DNA of 64,000 nucleotides from Spirometra erinaceieuropaei (lineage: Eukaryota; Platyhelminthes; Cestoda; Diphyllobothriidea; Diphyllobothriidae). The DNA lies in assembly GCA_902702965.1 (NCBI GenBank), contig CACRXP010000005.1, positions 3,318,925 through 3,382,924 on the forward strand, given 5' to 3'. Below the pieces are notes generated by a model. That model had not been told where the DNA came from and searched no databases. It was given only the letters and a program-made list of their open reading frames with translations. Position 1 is the stretch's first letter; every line of letters begins with the position of its first letter. Position numbers and translations under genes: made by a program. Positions 37,098 to 48,700 of this stretch are shown one piece after another.

Positions 37098-37527
37098 GTA
37101 CAGTAGGTGGGCTAACTCATGAAATCCCAAACGAAATTCCGAAATGCGTTTTCATTTCGAAAAGATTGATTAAGTAGGATTGTAGAACCTATCATCGTGT
37201 AGCGTACTTCTATATTAACTGGGTTACCTCAGGATGTCGGCTTTCGAATGAACATCTTTCCGGCCGCATGCAAAAACCATATTCCGTAAAAAATGACCAC
37301 TTAACTAGCACGCACTTTCCTCATTGATTTTCGATGCCCTTAAGAATTCGGTCATATTTCGTATACAACATGCATAAAATATTCATTCTCTCACTCATTT
37401 GTTAGAAAATTACGTCTTCTCCCAACTTTATACTCGAAGAAAGTGTTTAATCCAATTTTTACAAACTTTCCAAATTCCCAAATAATTTCGAACCGACTTG
37501 CCGTTACACTTGCATTCAGGGTTTCCA
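37098..37527. repeat. Foldback-family repeat, left arm and start of centre
   Basis: It begins CAGTAGGTGGGCTAACTCATG and follows the family through TTGATTTTCGATGCCCTTA, ATTCATTCTCTCACTCATT and TTACACTTGCATTCAGGG. It then stops at about 37527. The right arm is absent. Confidence 0.8.
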
Positions 37528-39349
37528 GGTTTGACCAATGTGTGCAATAAATCGGTGATCTCGCACAAATCTCGAATTCCCCCACGCGCAAGCTACGACC
37601 TTTACAGAAAGCGAAGCAATTTCGATGGCAGTTAATTTGTATTCCGAGAAGGCTTTTCCTTCATACGAATATGCATCATAAAAATTATTGGATGTAAATT
37701 TAACGACCGGACATAAGAAATGGCACACAGTAAATGACGATTACATGCGGAAGTAGATGATATATTTTTATTTAATTGGAAAGAGCCTTTATGAGCTATT
37801 ATGGGAGAACCGCGTGAACCATTTCTCCATTGATCCTGACGTCACATCTATTACTGTTCACGGGACACGATTTTCCTGAGAAACTATGCGGGGGATGGGG
37901 GCGTGGGTTTTTTTCCTTTGCTGAGACTGAAGCATCATCAGCTCTTGTGAGCAGCGTAGGTGTGTTTGTTACGGTGAATTGAGTAACCATTAAAAAATGC
38001 CCCATGCCGAAAGCGGTGGATCGGAACGAAGTAAACTGGTGTGGCTGTATCCAGTGAGACGAATGGGTGGGCTACCTTTGTACGCACACTTCCTCTAATT
38101 TTTATTACCGCACCATCTCAGGGGAAGAAAGAGGGCAGGATCAAAATTGCAATTTTTGCCAAGATGAGGACTGGTATGAAGCAGGCGTTACGACGCTGTT
38201 GTTGTCCTTAAAATGCAGAAATCTCTTGTAATTTAATATTTGCGAGAATGCGCCATAAAAATCGAGTCTGCAGGTTACATCATCCCCCAGTCCAGGTCGG
38301 TTGAATGAGTCATAGTTTTTAAAGATCCTGGCAGAGTTTCAGACACCTGACGCTAGGAGGTTTTTTTAGCTCATCCGGCCCCTTGATTACCAAAGTCTGA
38401 TGCAACAAAATTGCTTCATAATAACTCCAGTTGACCAGTCTCAATGAGCCAGTCATTGCTGAGGCTTTGAAACAGTTAGGACGGGCGAAGTGTCACGCCG
38501 TCAGAAATGCTCCGGAAGCAATTTGATGTGACATTAAAAACCGCAGATGTTAAGAACGCTCCGTCGGCAGTGGGGCATTTTCGAGTGTTTCTGGTCTAGG
38601 TAAACAGCAACACGTTCACAATTGCTCAATGGAACGATTAATTTGAGCATTCGGGCGCAGTAAGCACCTATTAGTTTGTCTTCGTTCGGGAAATGCGTCA
38701 TGTGTTTTCTAAGCGATTCTGTCAAATGCAGACAAGACTATAAGAATGTTAATCCATCAGGAAACAACATGGCCCTCCCGATAACCGACTTATCGCGGAA
38801 ATCACGCCATAAGCGCAAGTGTGAGCCTTATAACATCCGGAAACAACAAATATTTTCCCCGGTATTGTCCCATAAATTAAATATGTTCCTTTCGCACGTT
38901 GTCCGTGTTTCAATTACTACTAAAAATAAGCAAAAATTATGACCCTTTGCTTCCGATCAACGTCGACCTTAAAGCCCTTACTCCTCCACTCTGCAGAGTC
39001 AGGTTTTAGAGTGGATGCTCATATCACTATCATGCCCGTTACTGGTGACAACGGTTTTACAATTTTCTGCAATAATCCAGGGTCAATAGGAAGGCATCTT
39101 TCAATGAAAGACGTTGAAATTTTATCAAGTGACCGCATGTGCTTTAGATTTTGCCTGCAGAAGGTGTAGATCGACAAAATTTTGAGAGAATGAGGCAGAA
39201 GTTGTTTGTTTGCATAATCAGGACATTTTCGGTCATTCTTCAACGCCTAATAGCTCAAAAATTTGCCTGTGTTCGCCGAATGCTAACGAAGATTATCAGA
39301 TACGGTCAAACGTGCCCTCTCTGTTGGCCCTCGCTTTATACTATTACTT
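37528..39349. other. Long unassigned stretch
   Basis: Short frames only (38676-38942, 38939-39169 plus). No signature or repeat was recognised. Confidence 0.4.
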
Positions 39350-39646
39350 CGAAACGATCTAAGCCGACAGGGCAACGCGCTTGTGGCCCAGTGGTTAGAG
39401 GCGTGGACTTCTAACAGGTCGCGAGTTCGAGCCTCGAGTGTTCCACACTTCGGGGTTGGGTATGACTGGCTGACGACGACTTATAAGCCAGAAATGGCCA
39501 TTCCAGTCTCCCTTGTCTTTGTTGGTAATACCATCCTGTCTATATCATGCTCCGCTGTGCCGTTACTGGTTGGGCCCGAGAGAGAGCCCGTAAGGCACAA
39601 CGTAACGAGTGAGTTCCGTAAGAACGATCGATGAGCGCCCCCTACC
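39350..39646 (+). mobile_element. Intact tRNA-derived SINE with target-site duplication
   Basis: It is flanked by the exact 12-bp direct repeat ATACTATTACTT at 39338-39349 and 39647-39658. The head contains an A box (GTGGCCCAGTGGTTAGAGG, 39383-39401) and a B box (GCGAGTTCGAGCCTCG, about 39421-39436). The body (39440-39540) and a tail with GAGAGAGAGCCCGTAAGGCA and GAGTTCCGTAAGAACG follow. It is about 297 bp, the size of a SINE. It is transcribed by RNA polymerase III in such families and mobilised by a LINE in trans; the partner LINE is not identified. Confidence 0.92.
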
Positions 39647-40394
39647 ATACTATTACTTATAGCAATCTGCACCCTCACAGCCGGCATCTCACACCGTACC
39701 CGATCTTGTAATTCAGAGGGAGCTAAATAGGTTTGTGGAGGCGTTTGTTCCCCTGCATATAAGACATACTGAAGTTAATTAAGCTGCATAGTACACACAT
39801 ATTTGTCAGCCAGGGAGTCAGTTAAAAGGTTTCATGCATAATGCATTGCATTGGAAGCTGGCAAGTCAATATGGCTGCATGCAGTTGGCCGAAGGGTGTA
39901 AAGTCAACATCCTGCGATATTTGGAATTGTAATTTGGCAGGAGAATATTGCGTTGAATCAAGTGCGAACTGAGGTTCACAAAGCCCTGTAAACCTCTAAA
40001 GTGATGGATTGGAAAAAATTTGATTCAAAATTCGATGGGTGCTGATTGCAGGCTACTGGCCCACTCGTGCTGCTACCCAACAATAGCTAAGTGGTCGTCA
40101 GGGAGGTGGATAGATTGCTTCCTCAATGATGGTGCGCATTTCGTAATATTGCTAAACGGTTGCGCTACCGTACTAGCTGAGGAGGGACAGGACAAGAGCA
40201 AAATCGCAACCAATGCCGAAATAGTCAGTACCAGTGAGATTACCACTCACTATGGGACCGTTACTTTCGCTCCAATACCTCAGTCATCTGTGACTATTTA
40301 GAGGTCCAAAACTGACAGTTGTAGAAAAGTAAAGACATTATTGATCCTGTAAGTAGAAGGTGAAGTAGTATGGTGGAGTTCAGGGATTCTGCAT
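39647..40394. other. Spacer with a weak tRNA-like motif on the minus strand
   Basis: At about 40200-40120 (minus) CAGCTAGTACGGTAGCGCAAC resembles a tRNA D-arm/A box. A diverged copy, TTAGTTATTACGGTAGCGT, lies at about 40650-40630 just past the Penelope tail. They could be pieces of another SINE. Otherwise nothing is supported. Confidence 0.35.
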
Positions 40395-40625
40395 TCAAAA
40401 GAAAAGGTGTTTACCGGGAGAGGTGAATTAGAGGTCTAGTGTTTTGAGTAGTCGTTTGTTCTACCCATCTTCAGAGACTGGGAAGTCATGCACACAGCTC
40501 GCCTTATATGGCACACTTTGTTTGATGCCTGACCCGCCAATGTCGCCTGTGTGCCTGCATCCAACCTGCATGTCACTATGATCTGGATCCCGTCTATCCT
40601 CGTTGGCCGCGGCGCTAGCTGTAAG
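40395..40625 (-). pseudogene. Penelope-like element 3' tail fragment P3
   Basis: The minus-strand sequence matches the 3' end of P1 (32120-32340). Shared blocks on the plus strand are TCTTCAGAGACTGG, GTCATGCACACAGCTCGCC, TTTGTTTGATGCCTGACCCG and GGCCGCGG. No RT or endonuclease part is included. Confidence 0.8.
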
Positions 40626-41084
40626 TTTACGCTACCGTAATAACTAAGGAGAAGGAGGACATAAGCGCTGGTGACGATTTTTTTGTGATTTTCCGGCGTA
40701 ATGCCTTCTAGAGTTAACTTCAAATTGCCCCCCCTGCTGTGACAAAGTTGTACGGCTTCAAGCTTAACTTTACTTACTGCAGTGACAAAGCGAATTATTT
40801 GACCTATATTATGCAATCGACATTTGAAAAATGTATTGTCGATTAGAGGGCGTAACTCAGATAGGACTTTAACAATGACTAATGTGCAGCTTAATCCCAA
40901 GCTTGTTCAGTTAAGTCTGCATACCAACGTCTAAACGCAATTCTTTTTGTTCGTCTGCAAAACCCTCGCAGGTTAAAAATGGCCAGTAATGTATTTTGAG
41001 CTCCTGCAGTGATTTTATGTAACGTATTGATTCAAATGGTCCTCATAGATAAAACAATGGGCAGACAAATACTCTGATTGACCC

Positions 41085-41230
41085 ATGTGTTAGAAGGTGA
41101 CACCTTTTAACTTTATACTCAAGGAAAATGTGTCCTTCGGTTATAAAAGTCGCTTTTAATTCCCGAATATTTTTTGATCCAATCTGCAATTGAATTTGCA
41201 CCCAGAGGTTTTGAAACTACGCTATCACCG
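41085..41230. repeat. Foldback-family centre fragment
   Basis: AACTTTATACTCAAGGAAAA, TTTTAATTCCCGAATATTTT and a diverged CACCCAGAGGTTTTGAAACTA correspond to the left inner arm and centre of the family. The flank from 40970 carries weaker left-arm similarity. Confidence 0.55.
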
Positions 41231-42615
41231 TTATTAAATAACAAGATTCCTGCAGCAGGCTTTTGGATGAATCCGGGAAAGATCCACCCCGAGAGCTGTA
41301 CAGCAAAATTTTGACCCAGCGGTTGCTTCGAATGACGACAAAACCCTAGCCCTTACGACTGCAGGACCTTTAGATGCCTCCTCCACCATTACCAAGTCTC
41401 CCTCAGCTCTTGGGAAACGTAGGATTTAACGACGGGTCTATCTTTCCTCTTTCTGGTCGTGTAGACTGACTTAAAGGTCGAATTTGCGGAAAATCAATTG
41501 AAGCTGCAAGGCTGGAGCATGATGTGGCGAAGTGGCCTGCCATGCTTTGTACCGGGTGGGCTGGACCATCTTTCCTCTGAAGTACATTCGATAACGTTGT
41601 CCCGGTCACAAGCAAAAAGTGCATGGAGATGCTGAAGAAGTTTGTAATTTCACAACTTTAGGTGTGAAGTGACGTTGCTAGTGCCTTTTCTTAACAAGCT
41701 GGAATTCCTCTTCACTCTTCTGTGTTGGTAAGGGATTTCCTGAACTTCATGCCTCCTGGCCGACGTGTTGGTCAAAGGCGTCCCAACCAATGGCCTCTGT
41801 GGTCCCTGACCGTATACCTTTTGAGGTTTTCTCTGCGGCGATAGGGAAAGCAAAGCGCATGCCATTAAATCTTCCTACCTGTCTCAACCTGATGACAGAA
41901 TCGACACGACCACCAGCGAAATCGCCAACTAGGTGCTACAAGGTGTGGCCCGACGTGTCCGAATGGTCTTGAGTGTGAAGGCACTCACAAAGTTGTATAG
42001 AGGTATTCTTCAAAGCGTTGAAACTTGATGGAATTCTTGCAGGTGACACTACAATAACTACTCTGCTGGATCCGAAAATGTGAAAAAGTTTAATTTTGTC
42101 TGTGGTTTTTAGAAATTTATTTAAGGTGGATAGTGAACTTACGGACACCGTGTGCAATTCTGAAATGTGCGGCTTAACATATTTAGAGATATTCGCTATG
42201 CACTAGATTGTCCGTTTCCAAACTTAAGTCGATCAAACAGCACCACTTGTCACAGCAATGAGAGGAAATTAGTTTTGTTAAAATCGCCTTCTTTTCGTGC
42301 AAGACTTATGAGATTGCACATGTTTTGTTTCCGATTTCTCTCTGCAGATTACGCTTATGACTGCCAATCAATCCTGTATCAAAAACAAGAGCACTGAGCA
42401 GGCTGAATCTTCCCTGAATTTTATTTCTCATCTGGTATCTGCTTCTACTCAAATTAAAGGCCTGGGCTCACTCCCTCAACTAAAGTGCAGGTGGTACCCA
42501 TTCTGCTTGTTTTTCTGGTTACGTCTGCGTCATGTTACGCAAACGGGAACAACAAACTTGCTGAATGGTCCGCCCGGTTCCTCCTGCGTGGTAAAACTGT
42601 TGAGGTCCTGTGCAC
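41231..42615. other. Unassigned region upstream of the micro-exon gene
   Basis: Short frames on both strands (41403-41624 and 41650-41865 minus) show no family signature. The last few hundred bases should hold the promoter of the downstream gene. Confidence 0.4.
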
Positions 42616-42619
42616 ATCA

Positions 42620-42627
42620 TATATATA
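42620..42627 (+). promoter_or_regulatory. TATA box of the micro-exon gene
   Basis: TATATATA lies 61 bases upstream of the predicted start codon. A start site near 42650 would give a 5' leader of about 30 bases. This is inferred from spacing only. Confidence 0.55.
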
Positions 42628-42680
42628 GTCAGACCAGAAGCCGACAGTAGGAGTTATCGTCTTCTGATAATACACTGAAA

Positions 42681-42759
42681 ATGTGTTCCATCTATCCCCA
42701 GCTTGTTGTTGTGCTCCTGGCAATGTTTGCCGTTTCTGGTACTTTCGGAAATGTGATCG
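42681..42759 (+). CDS. MEG exon 1: signal peptide
   Basis: Begins ATGTGTTCCATC; the peptide starts MCSIYPQL, followed by a hydrophobic core VVVLLAMFAV and a small-residue cleavage region SGTFG. The exon ends with one base of a split codon (phase 1) at the consensus donor GTAAGT (42760). Confidence 0.88.
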
Positions 42760-45700
42760 GTAAGTCAAACAAACCTCATTTATTTAATCGGTACTTCTAT
42801 TTCGTCGAAGGTGTTTAACCAGCGGCAGAGCTCTCGAATTGTATCATAGCTCATATCTAAAATGGATAATTTGGTGGAACCCTTAGGATCTGGTAGACTG
42901 GTCGGCCGTTTTAATGCTTGAAAATTTTGATTAATACTGTGCTTTCAAGCATATTTGGTAGTGGCCTCTGTTTGTTATTTTCTATGGCTTGGTCCGTTTA
43001 AAATCCAAAACCCCAAAGTGCGACGTCTAAAATAAACATTTGACGAATTTAATCGCGCACAAGGATGCCAAATAGTTATAAAATAGCAAACTTGAAACTA
43101 CTACGGCAAACACATGCCGTCCGATTCGGGGAATGCCATAGGTCACGTAAACCGTCAGTTAATGACCACTGCTTGTCCGGCACACAGGAGACTGCAATAA
43201 TGAGCTCTGAAATCGTATTAAGTCAACATTTTTCTTCGAACCCAAAGCAGCTTTTTGACAGAGAGAACTTTCAAGTTGGATCTTAAATTTCACGAAGTTG
43301 CACACAAAATGTAGCCACACAGGCAACAGCTAGGTCACAGTCTCCTTCAATAAAGTAAAAGATTATTGGCGTTATCTGCCAAAAATGTTGGTGGAATTGT
43401 GGTTTAGGTGCGTCTCTGCCCTTTTTTTAGATAAGGGCCAGGCCAAAATCGATGAAAAAAATCAAAAATCATCGGATTCTATTTTTTCAGGTAATTATAT
43501 TTTGTTTGTGTGATATCTTGAAGTAATTTGACATTCGCTTCCACTGAAGTATGCGAGTATAGCGGTCTTCAACTAACGGATCTAAATTTCCCGATTCAGC
43601 AGGGATGATGCACCACGTACAGTTGATTCAGTTTAAAGAATTTGTTTTGCTTGACAGAAGCGTGTTGAACAGTACCCTTAATCTGGTGTGGTTAACGTGC
43701 GGGCTTACACATCTCACGATTTCGGGGTTTGATGTCGTCAAGAGATTTAAGAGCACTACTTTATCATTATTTCCGTAATAAATAATGAAATGTTTTGTAA
43801 CTGACGAAGTTTTCTTATACATCATGCGGGCAAGAAAATCAAGACTTTATATTTGCGCCCTGAAGCCGGATTTTTGCTCATTTACGACGGATCGGGTTCA
43901 AACATCTTGTCAATTCCACTTGGCTTTGAGTTTCGCTTGTACACTTAGCTCCACTATCCTACCCCAGATCATGTTATAAAATAAAAGTACCAACTCGTTG
44001 TCTGCCACACTAGGCCGTTGTCGCAGTGCTCTCAATAAACCAAATGTTTTAGTAACCAGACACTTGATCCAACGGGTTTCTTTGGCTACCTGCACAGGTC
44101 CACTTCCAACATTTAAATACTTGGCGTCCAACAATAGCAGAACAAGGAGCCATTAGCATTCGATTATAAAACCTGCTATCGATATTAAAAGGAGAAAACG
44201 TTTTGCTGCAATACTATCATGCTGCCACATTTTAATACACTTCAGATATTGGATCTCTGTTCTGTAAGCAATTTAACTTAATTTAAACCGATTTGTTTAG
44301 TGCCCGTTTTTTGTGAATTAATATTATATTTTTAGTCATTGTGTGCATACAGCTCTTTTGCTTTAGCATTCAACGCATTGCAACTAACATATAGTTTACA
44401 CCAAAGTGCAGAATTTCGTTTATTAGTTGCGCGCCACAGTCATTTATCCAAAGGCTTAAAGTATATTGTTAAAACGATTTCCAAATGCTTTTTTTAAAGC
44501 CGCTGTCGGCAAACTGGCTTCAAAAGGTAAGCGTGAGAAATTCCCCTTTTGTTTATTAAGAAAAACTTATAGGAGAAAACTAACTTTGTTTTTGTTTTTT
44601 AAAGAGCTCCAACAATTCCTCAGTGAGTAAAACCAAACTTAGAAATCATTTATTCTATTTTGCGATTCTTGTTTGAGCGTTTATATTTAGATGTCACTTT
44701 AAGTATGCGAGAACTTCTAATCATCGATCTATTACGCATTTGGGTGCATACTGAACTCGATGGTCGTTTAATATGTCGTCTATAATCAGATAAATTGCAT
44801 ATGTGTACTTCAAATTTCCCCATGTTATTCTTCATATAGAACAATATGTATCCGGTGAGGACTCCTCAGGTGAGATACAGACAGTGTCGCTGAATGGCAG
44901 ACGATTGTTTTTTTTTTAAATACCACGATTTGTGGTCGTTTTGCACTAGCCGAGGCTTGCGTGCAACGATTAATTCTGAAATTGTGGCCCTCACGAAATT
45001 TCCAATTATTCTTCGTTGGTAAAGAGTAAGAAGTATTAAATTGCCACCCTCCGTATATATTTAAATCACTTAGACACATCTGCTGACAATCAGAGTAAAG
45101 TTTATTTCGTTATGATAGAAATAACTATTTTGCTTATTTTGGTTACATGCTAGTAGTAGTCTTTCGTGTTAATTGCTCAAATGTCTTTGGTTTTAGAATT
45201 GCTGAAAAAAATTGGTGAGTTAATATATCCTAATCCGCTCTATTCTGGGCATTATAATTTACACAACTCGAAGCATGGAGGGAAGAATGTTTTATTCAAA
45301 CGCCCTAAAAAGTGTTATAATAGGGGTGTAGACAATGCCCCAAAAACATACAGTAAGGCAATATAAAATATTACACTGTATTTCAGTAAAAAAATAAATA
45401 AACACTGTAGAACAATTTGTTAATTTAAAGTGGATTATGCAATTTTCATGGTATTTTTAGGTAAACCCAGCATTATAAATCATCAACTAAAATACAGGCA
45501 ATATTTCGTAACCAAAGACATTTCTTTGAAGCAAATTGCAGTTCCTAATATTCATAACCATACTATAGCCTCCATTTCTTTTTTATTATAATTTATTTTC
45601 AGAGGGTTTATTGAAATCGGTCACCGATGGTATGTGCATAAATGTTCGACTATAATGAAATAATAATGTGCGGCCGTTTGGCCAAATTTTGCACTACTTT

Positions 45701-48700
45701 TGCAGGAGTCACTCAAAACTCCAAATAAAAAAATATTTGACAAAATATGAATGGCCAAATTTTAGTGACCAATTTTTAGCGATTAGAAAATGATAAGTAT
45801 TTATGGTAAAATAAATGAATTACGTAGACATCGCAAGCAGTTAGCTTCGTACGGATTATAATAATTTTTCGCCTTAAACAATGGCTGCCGTTCATCTTTT
45901 GTAGAAGCGAACGTGCAAAAATGGATTAAAGGTAAAACCTTTGCCTACGCTAAATTAATTAGACACTGTTTCGTAAGAACCTTACTTTTCCCAGGATGCA
46001 TTTTTTTATTTTGTCCGCAGTCGGGGAATTCGTATAATTGACGTTACAAGTCGGTTTTCGTAGTACGTTAACGAACAATCATTACTTATGACAAGTTACT
46101 ATTAAACACACACGTTAGGGAGAAGTTTCTATATTTGGCATAATTGCTTGATCTTAAAATACAAATTTACCGACAGAAAGCAAATATAACGCGATTAAAT
46201 TGTCTGGATTTATTAAGTAATTGTTTCAATAGGATACTACGAACTTGCTATTATCCACTGATATCCAGCACATGTACATCTAAGTTATTGAATGTGCAGT
46301 TCGCAGACCGGTTTTGCAAACTGGCAATCAAACTGCGTGTACTGTCGAAACAAGTCGATTCCCCTTATCAGAAAACCACACTGGATTAACATAAACCGGG
46401 CAGGTCTCACGTTTCTAAGAACTGAGATACACTGATACAATCCGTTGATCATGATTGGTCCCAGAGTACAACCTAAAAACTGGATTTTTTTGGTATTGCT
46501 TGACTAGCGTTAAGACAGTAGTCCCCTCTGTTATTCGATTTACGCAGCAGACCGAAGTGTGTGTTTTATGTCACTATTTATAATTTTTAAAGAATTTGTA
46601 ATGTTGGCCAAACTCTTATCCTCCTCATATTGTTTGGTAGTATATGTAAAGAGGTACAGTGTGCACACTTTATCCAGACAAAGTAATCCTGTCTGCCTGC
46701 GTCAGTGGGGACTAGTTAGCTAGGGTTACGATTTAAGTCAAACAACACAGTGGACTTATATTCATCCGGCCCTTAGATTCGGAAATTTATCAGATATTGC
46801 AAACTACCGATTTAAACTTCTGTCAACCTTCTACTATCCACCAAATATAGAATTTGAAACGACGAAAGATCTTGGTAAGTCACACAGGTTTTATTTTTTG
46901 ATTTTGCTTTTTGCGCTCAATTATCAAACAAATGAATGCCGCCATATCAGTCCACCAGTTTCCACCATTTACTGACCCTGCGAACCGCTGAAAGGATTGA
47001 AGCGTGGTGTGGTACTAGCAAGAGCGTGAACACATACACCAAACCACTCAGTGGCTTCCCAGGAAAATAAGGTAATATGGTGTCAGAGTGCGTGTTTAGG
47101 GATGCAGAACAGATAGACTACCAGTGGGAGTTTAAAACCGACAAAAGGACGCAGTTAGGAGTTACCTGTGAATACGCATCGCATTAGGAGTGCATGCACC
47201 ATCATTGAAGGTTTCGCTTGTTCATCGATGGCATTGCTCCTTGCAGAGTAAATAACTAAGCGCAAACCACTATTCGTTTTATCCTCTCACCTTTTTGGAG
47301 AACTCTATCTTCTGCAGTTTAATGTAACATTATATAATGCCCAACTAAAATATTGAGATAAACTTCGATAATGCACTTCTCCCTCATTGGTTCACTGTGC
47401 CTTAATTTAAGTTCGCCTATTTAAATTGCACATTGCAGGTTCCTTCCTACTGAAAAAACTCGAAGGTACTGATTAAATATTTCATCTCATAAAAATATTT
47501 CATCTGCATTCTAGGTAATGTATACAGTGGTCATGATAAAATCAAAACTTCCTAGAACATTCTTTGAAAATGACCATTAAAATTGAGAAGTCTTAGTACA
47601 GCAGAAGACATGTGCAACTACCGAAAAGCAGTACTGACAGACAGGCGATTTATTTACTTCCAGGTTCGAAGACAGGAAACAAAATATACACGGATGGAGG
47701 CATCTTTTTCGCCTAGTAGCCGTGCGCGTTTATCTTGTCTGTCTGGTTCAATTTCCGAGGAAATCAATGCGCGAATTTAGGGTTCATCCTTTAACGCAAA
47801 GGAATGTGGGCTCGATTTGAAAGTTGCTATGAGTATTAAGACCGAAATCTATCAGCTTACAAGGAATTACTGTATAGTATTGACAAGCTACATGAAACCT
47901 GAACTGTATATCCCAGAAAACGCATGGAAATTCTGGCCAAAATTTGATGTGTATGTTTGAGCTGAAACTCGTCAACTGCAGTGGAATAACCGCGTAACAT
48001 TTGCCAACTGTCGACGACCCCGACATGTTTCTCATCTGGTACCTGCGCCGTTACGCGAAGAAAGATAAATTTTGGAGAAGCTCTGGCGGCCAATTTATAT
48101 TTCCTTCCGAAAAGCATTACGTGCAGCCGTTGCGTGCCAAAACCTGCAGATAATTACCTGCTGTTTAGATCTTGCCGACCATAACGATTGAATGTCTCTC
48201 ACCGCATAGACAATGACTTTAGATTAGACCACTGGACCTATTGGCGCCTCCCTGAGATACGGATGCTTACTTCACTTGATATGACTGACAGTGCGGCCGC
48301 GTCCGCCATTTGTCAGACTAAAGAAGTAAATCCTAGTTGAAAACATTAATTTTTAATCGGCAAGCTGTTTGCCATGTGCTGGGATGCTATGATCACAGTA
48401 TAGTTACTGAATATGACTTGAATGCGATTCATCTTTGGCATATTCTGGACGTCATACACATGAAGCTATTCTAACTCCCCTTTTTCTTTATCGGTGAAGC
48501 TGTGCAACACCATTTATTTCCGGAGATACAAATATTGCTAGCGTTTCAGAGCGCAAACTGATGAAGGGGCTAATGCTTGCTGCGCAGCCATTGTTTGCAA
48601 AACGTTTGAGTAGACATTTGCTTCCTCCACAACTATACCTCGGTCGTTTCAGCAGAAAAGTGTTTTCGCCTTGAACAAAATGGATTGGTTGATTTAAGTG

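Noticed and set aside
43188..43214. A 27-nt micro-exon candidate between CACACAG and GTATTA
   Set aside because: It is the right length, but in phase 1 it contains TGA, and the acceptor is weak.
48314..48329. A 9-nt micro-exon ACTAAAGAA before GTAAAT
   Set aside because: In the gene's phase it contains TAA. Similar 6- to 9-nt candidates near 47062 and 47318 also stop in phase.
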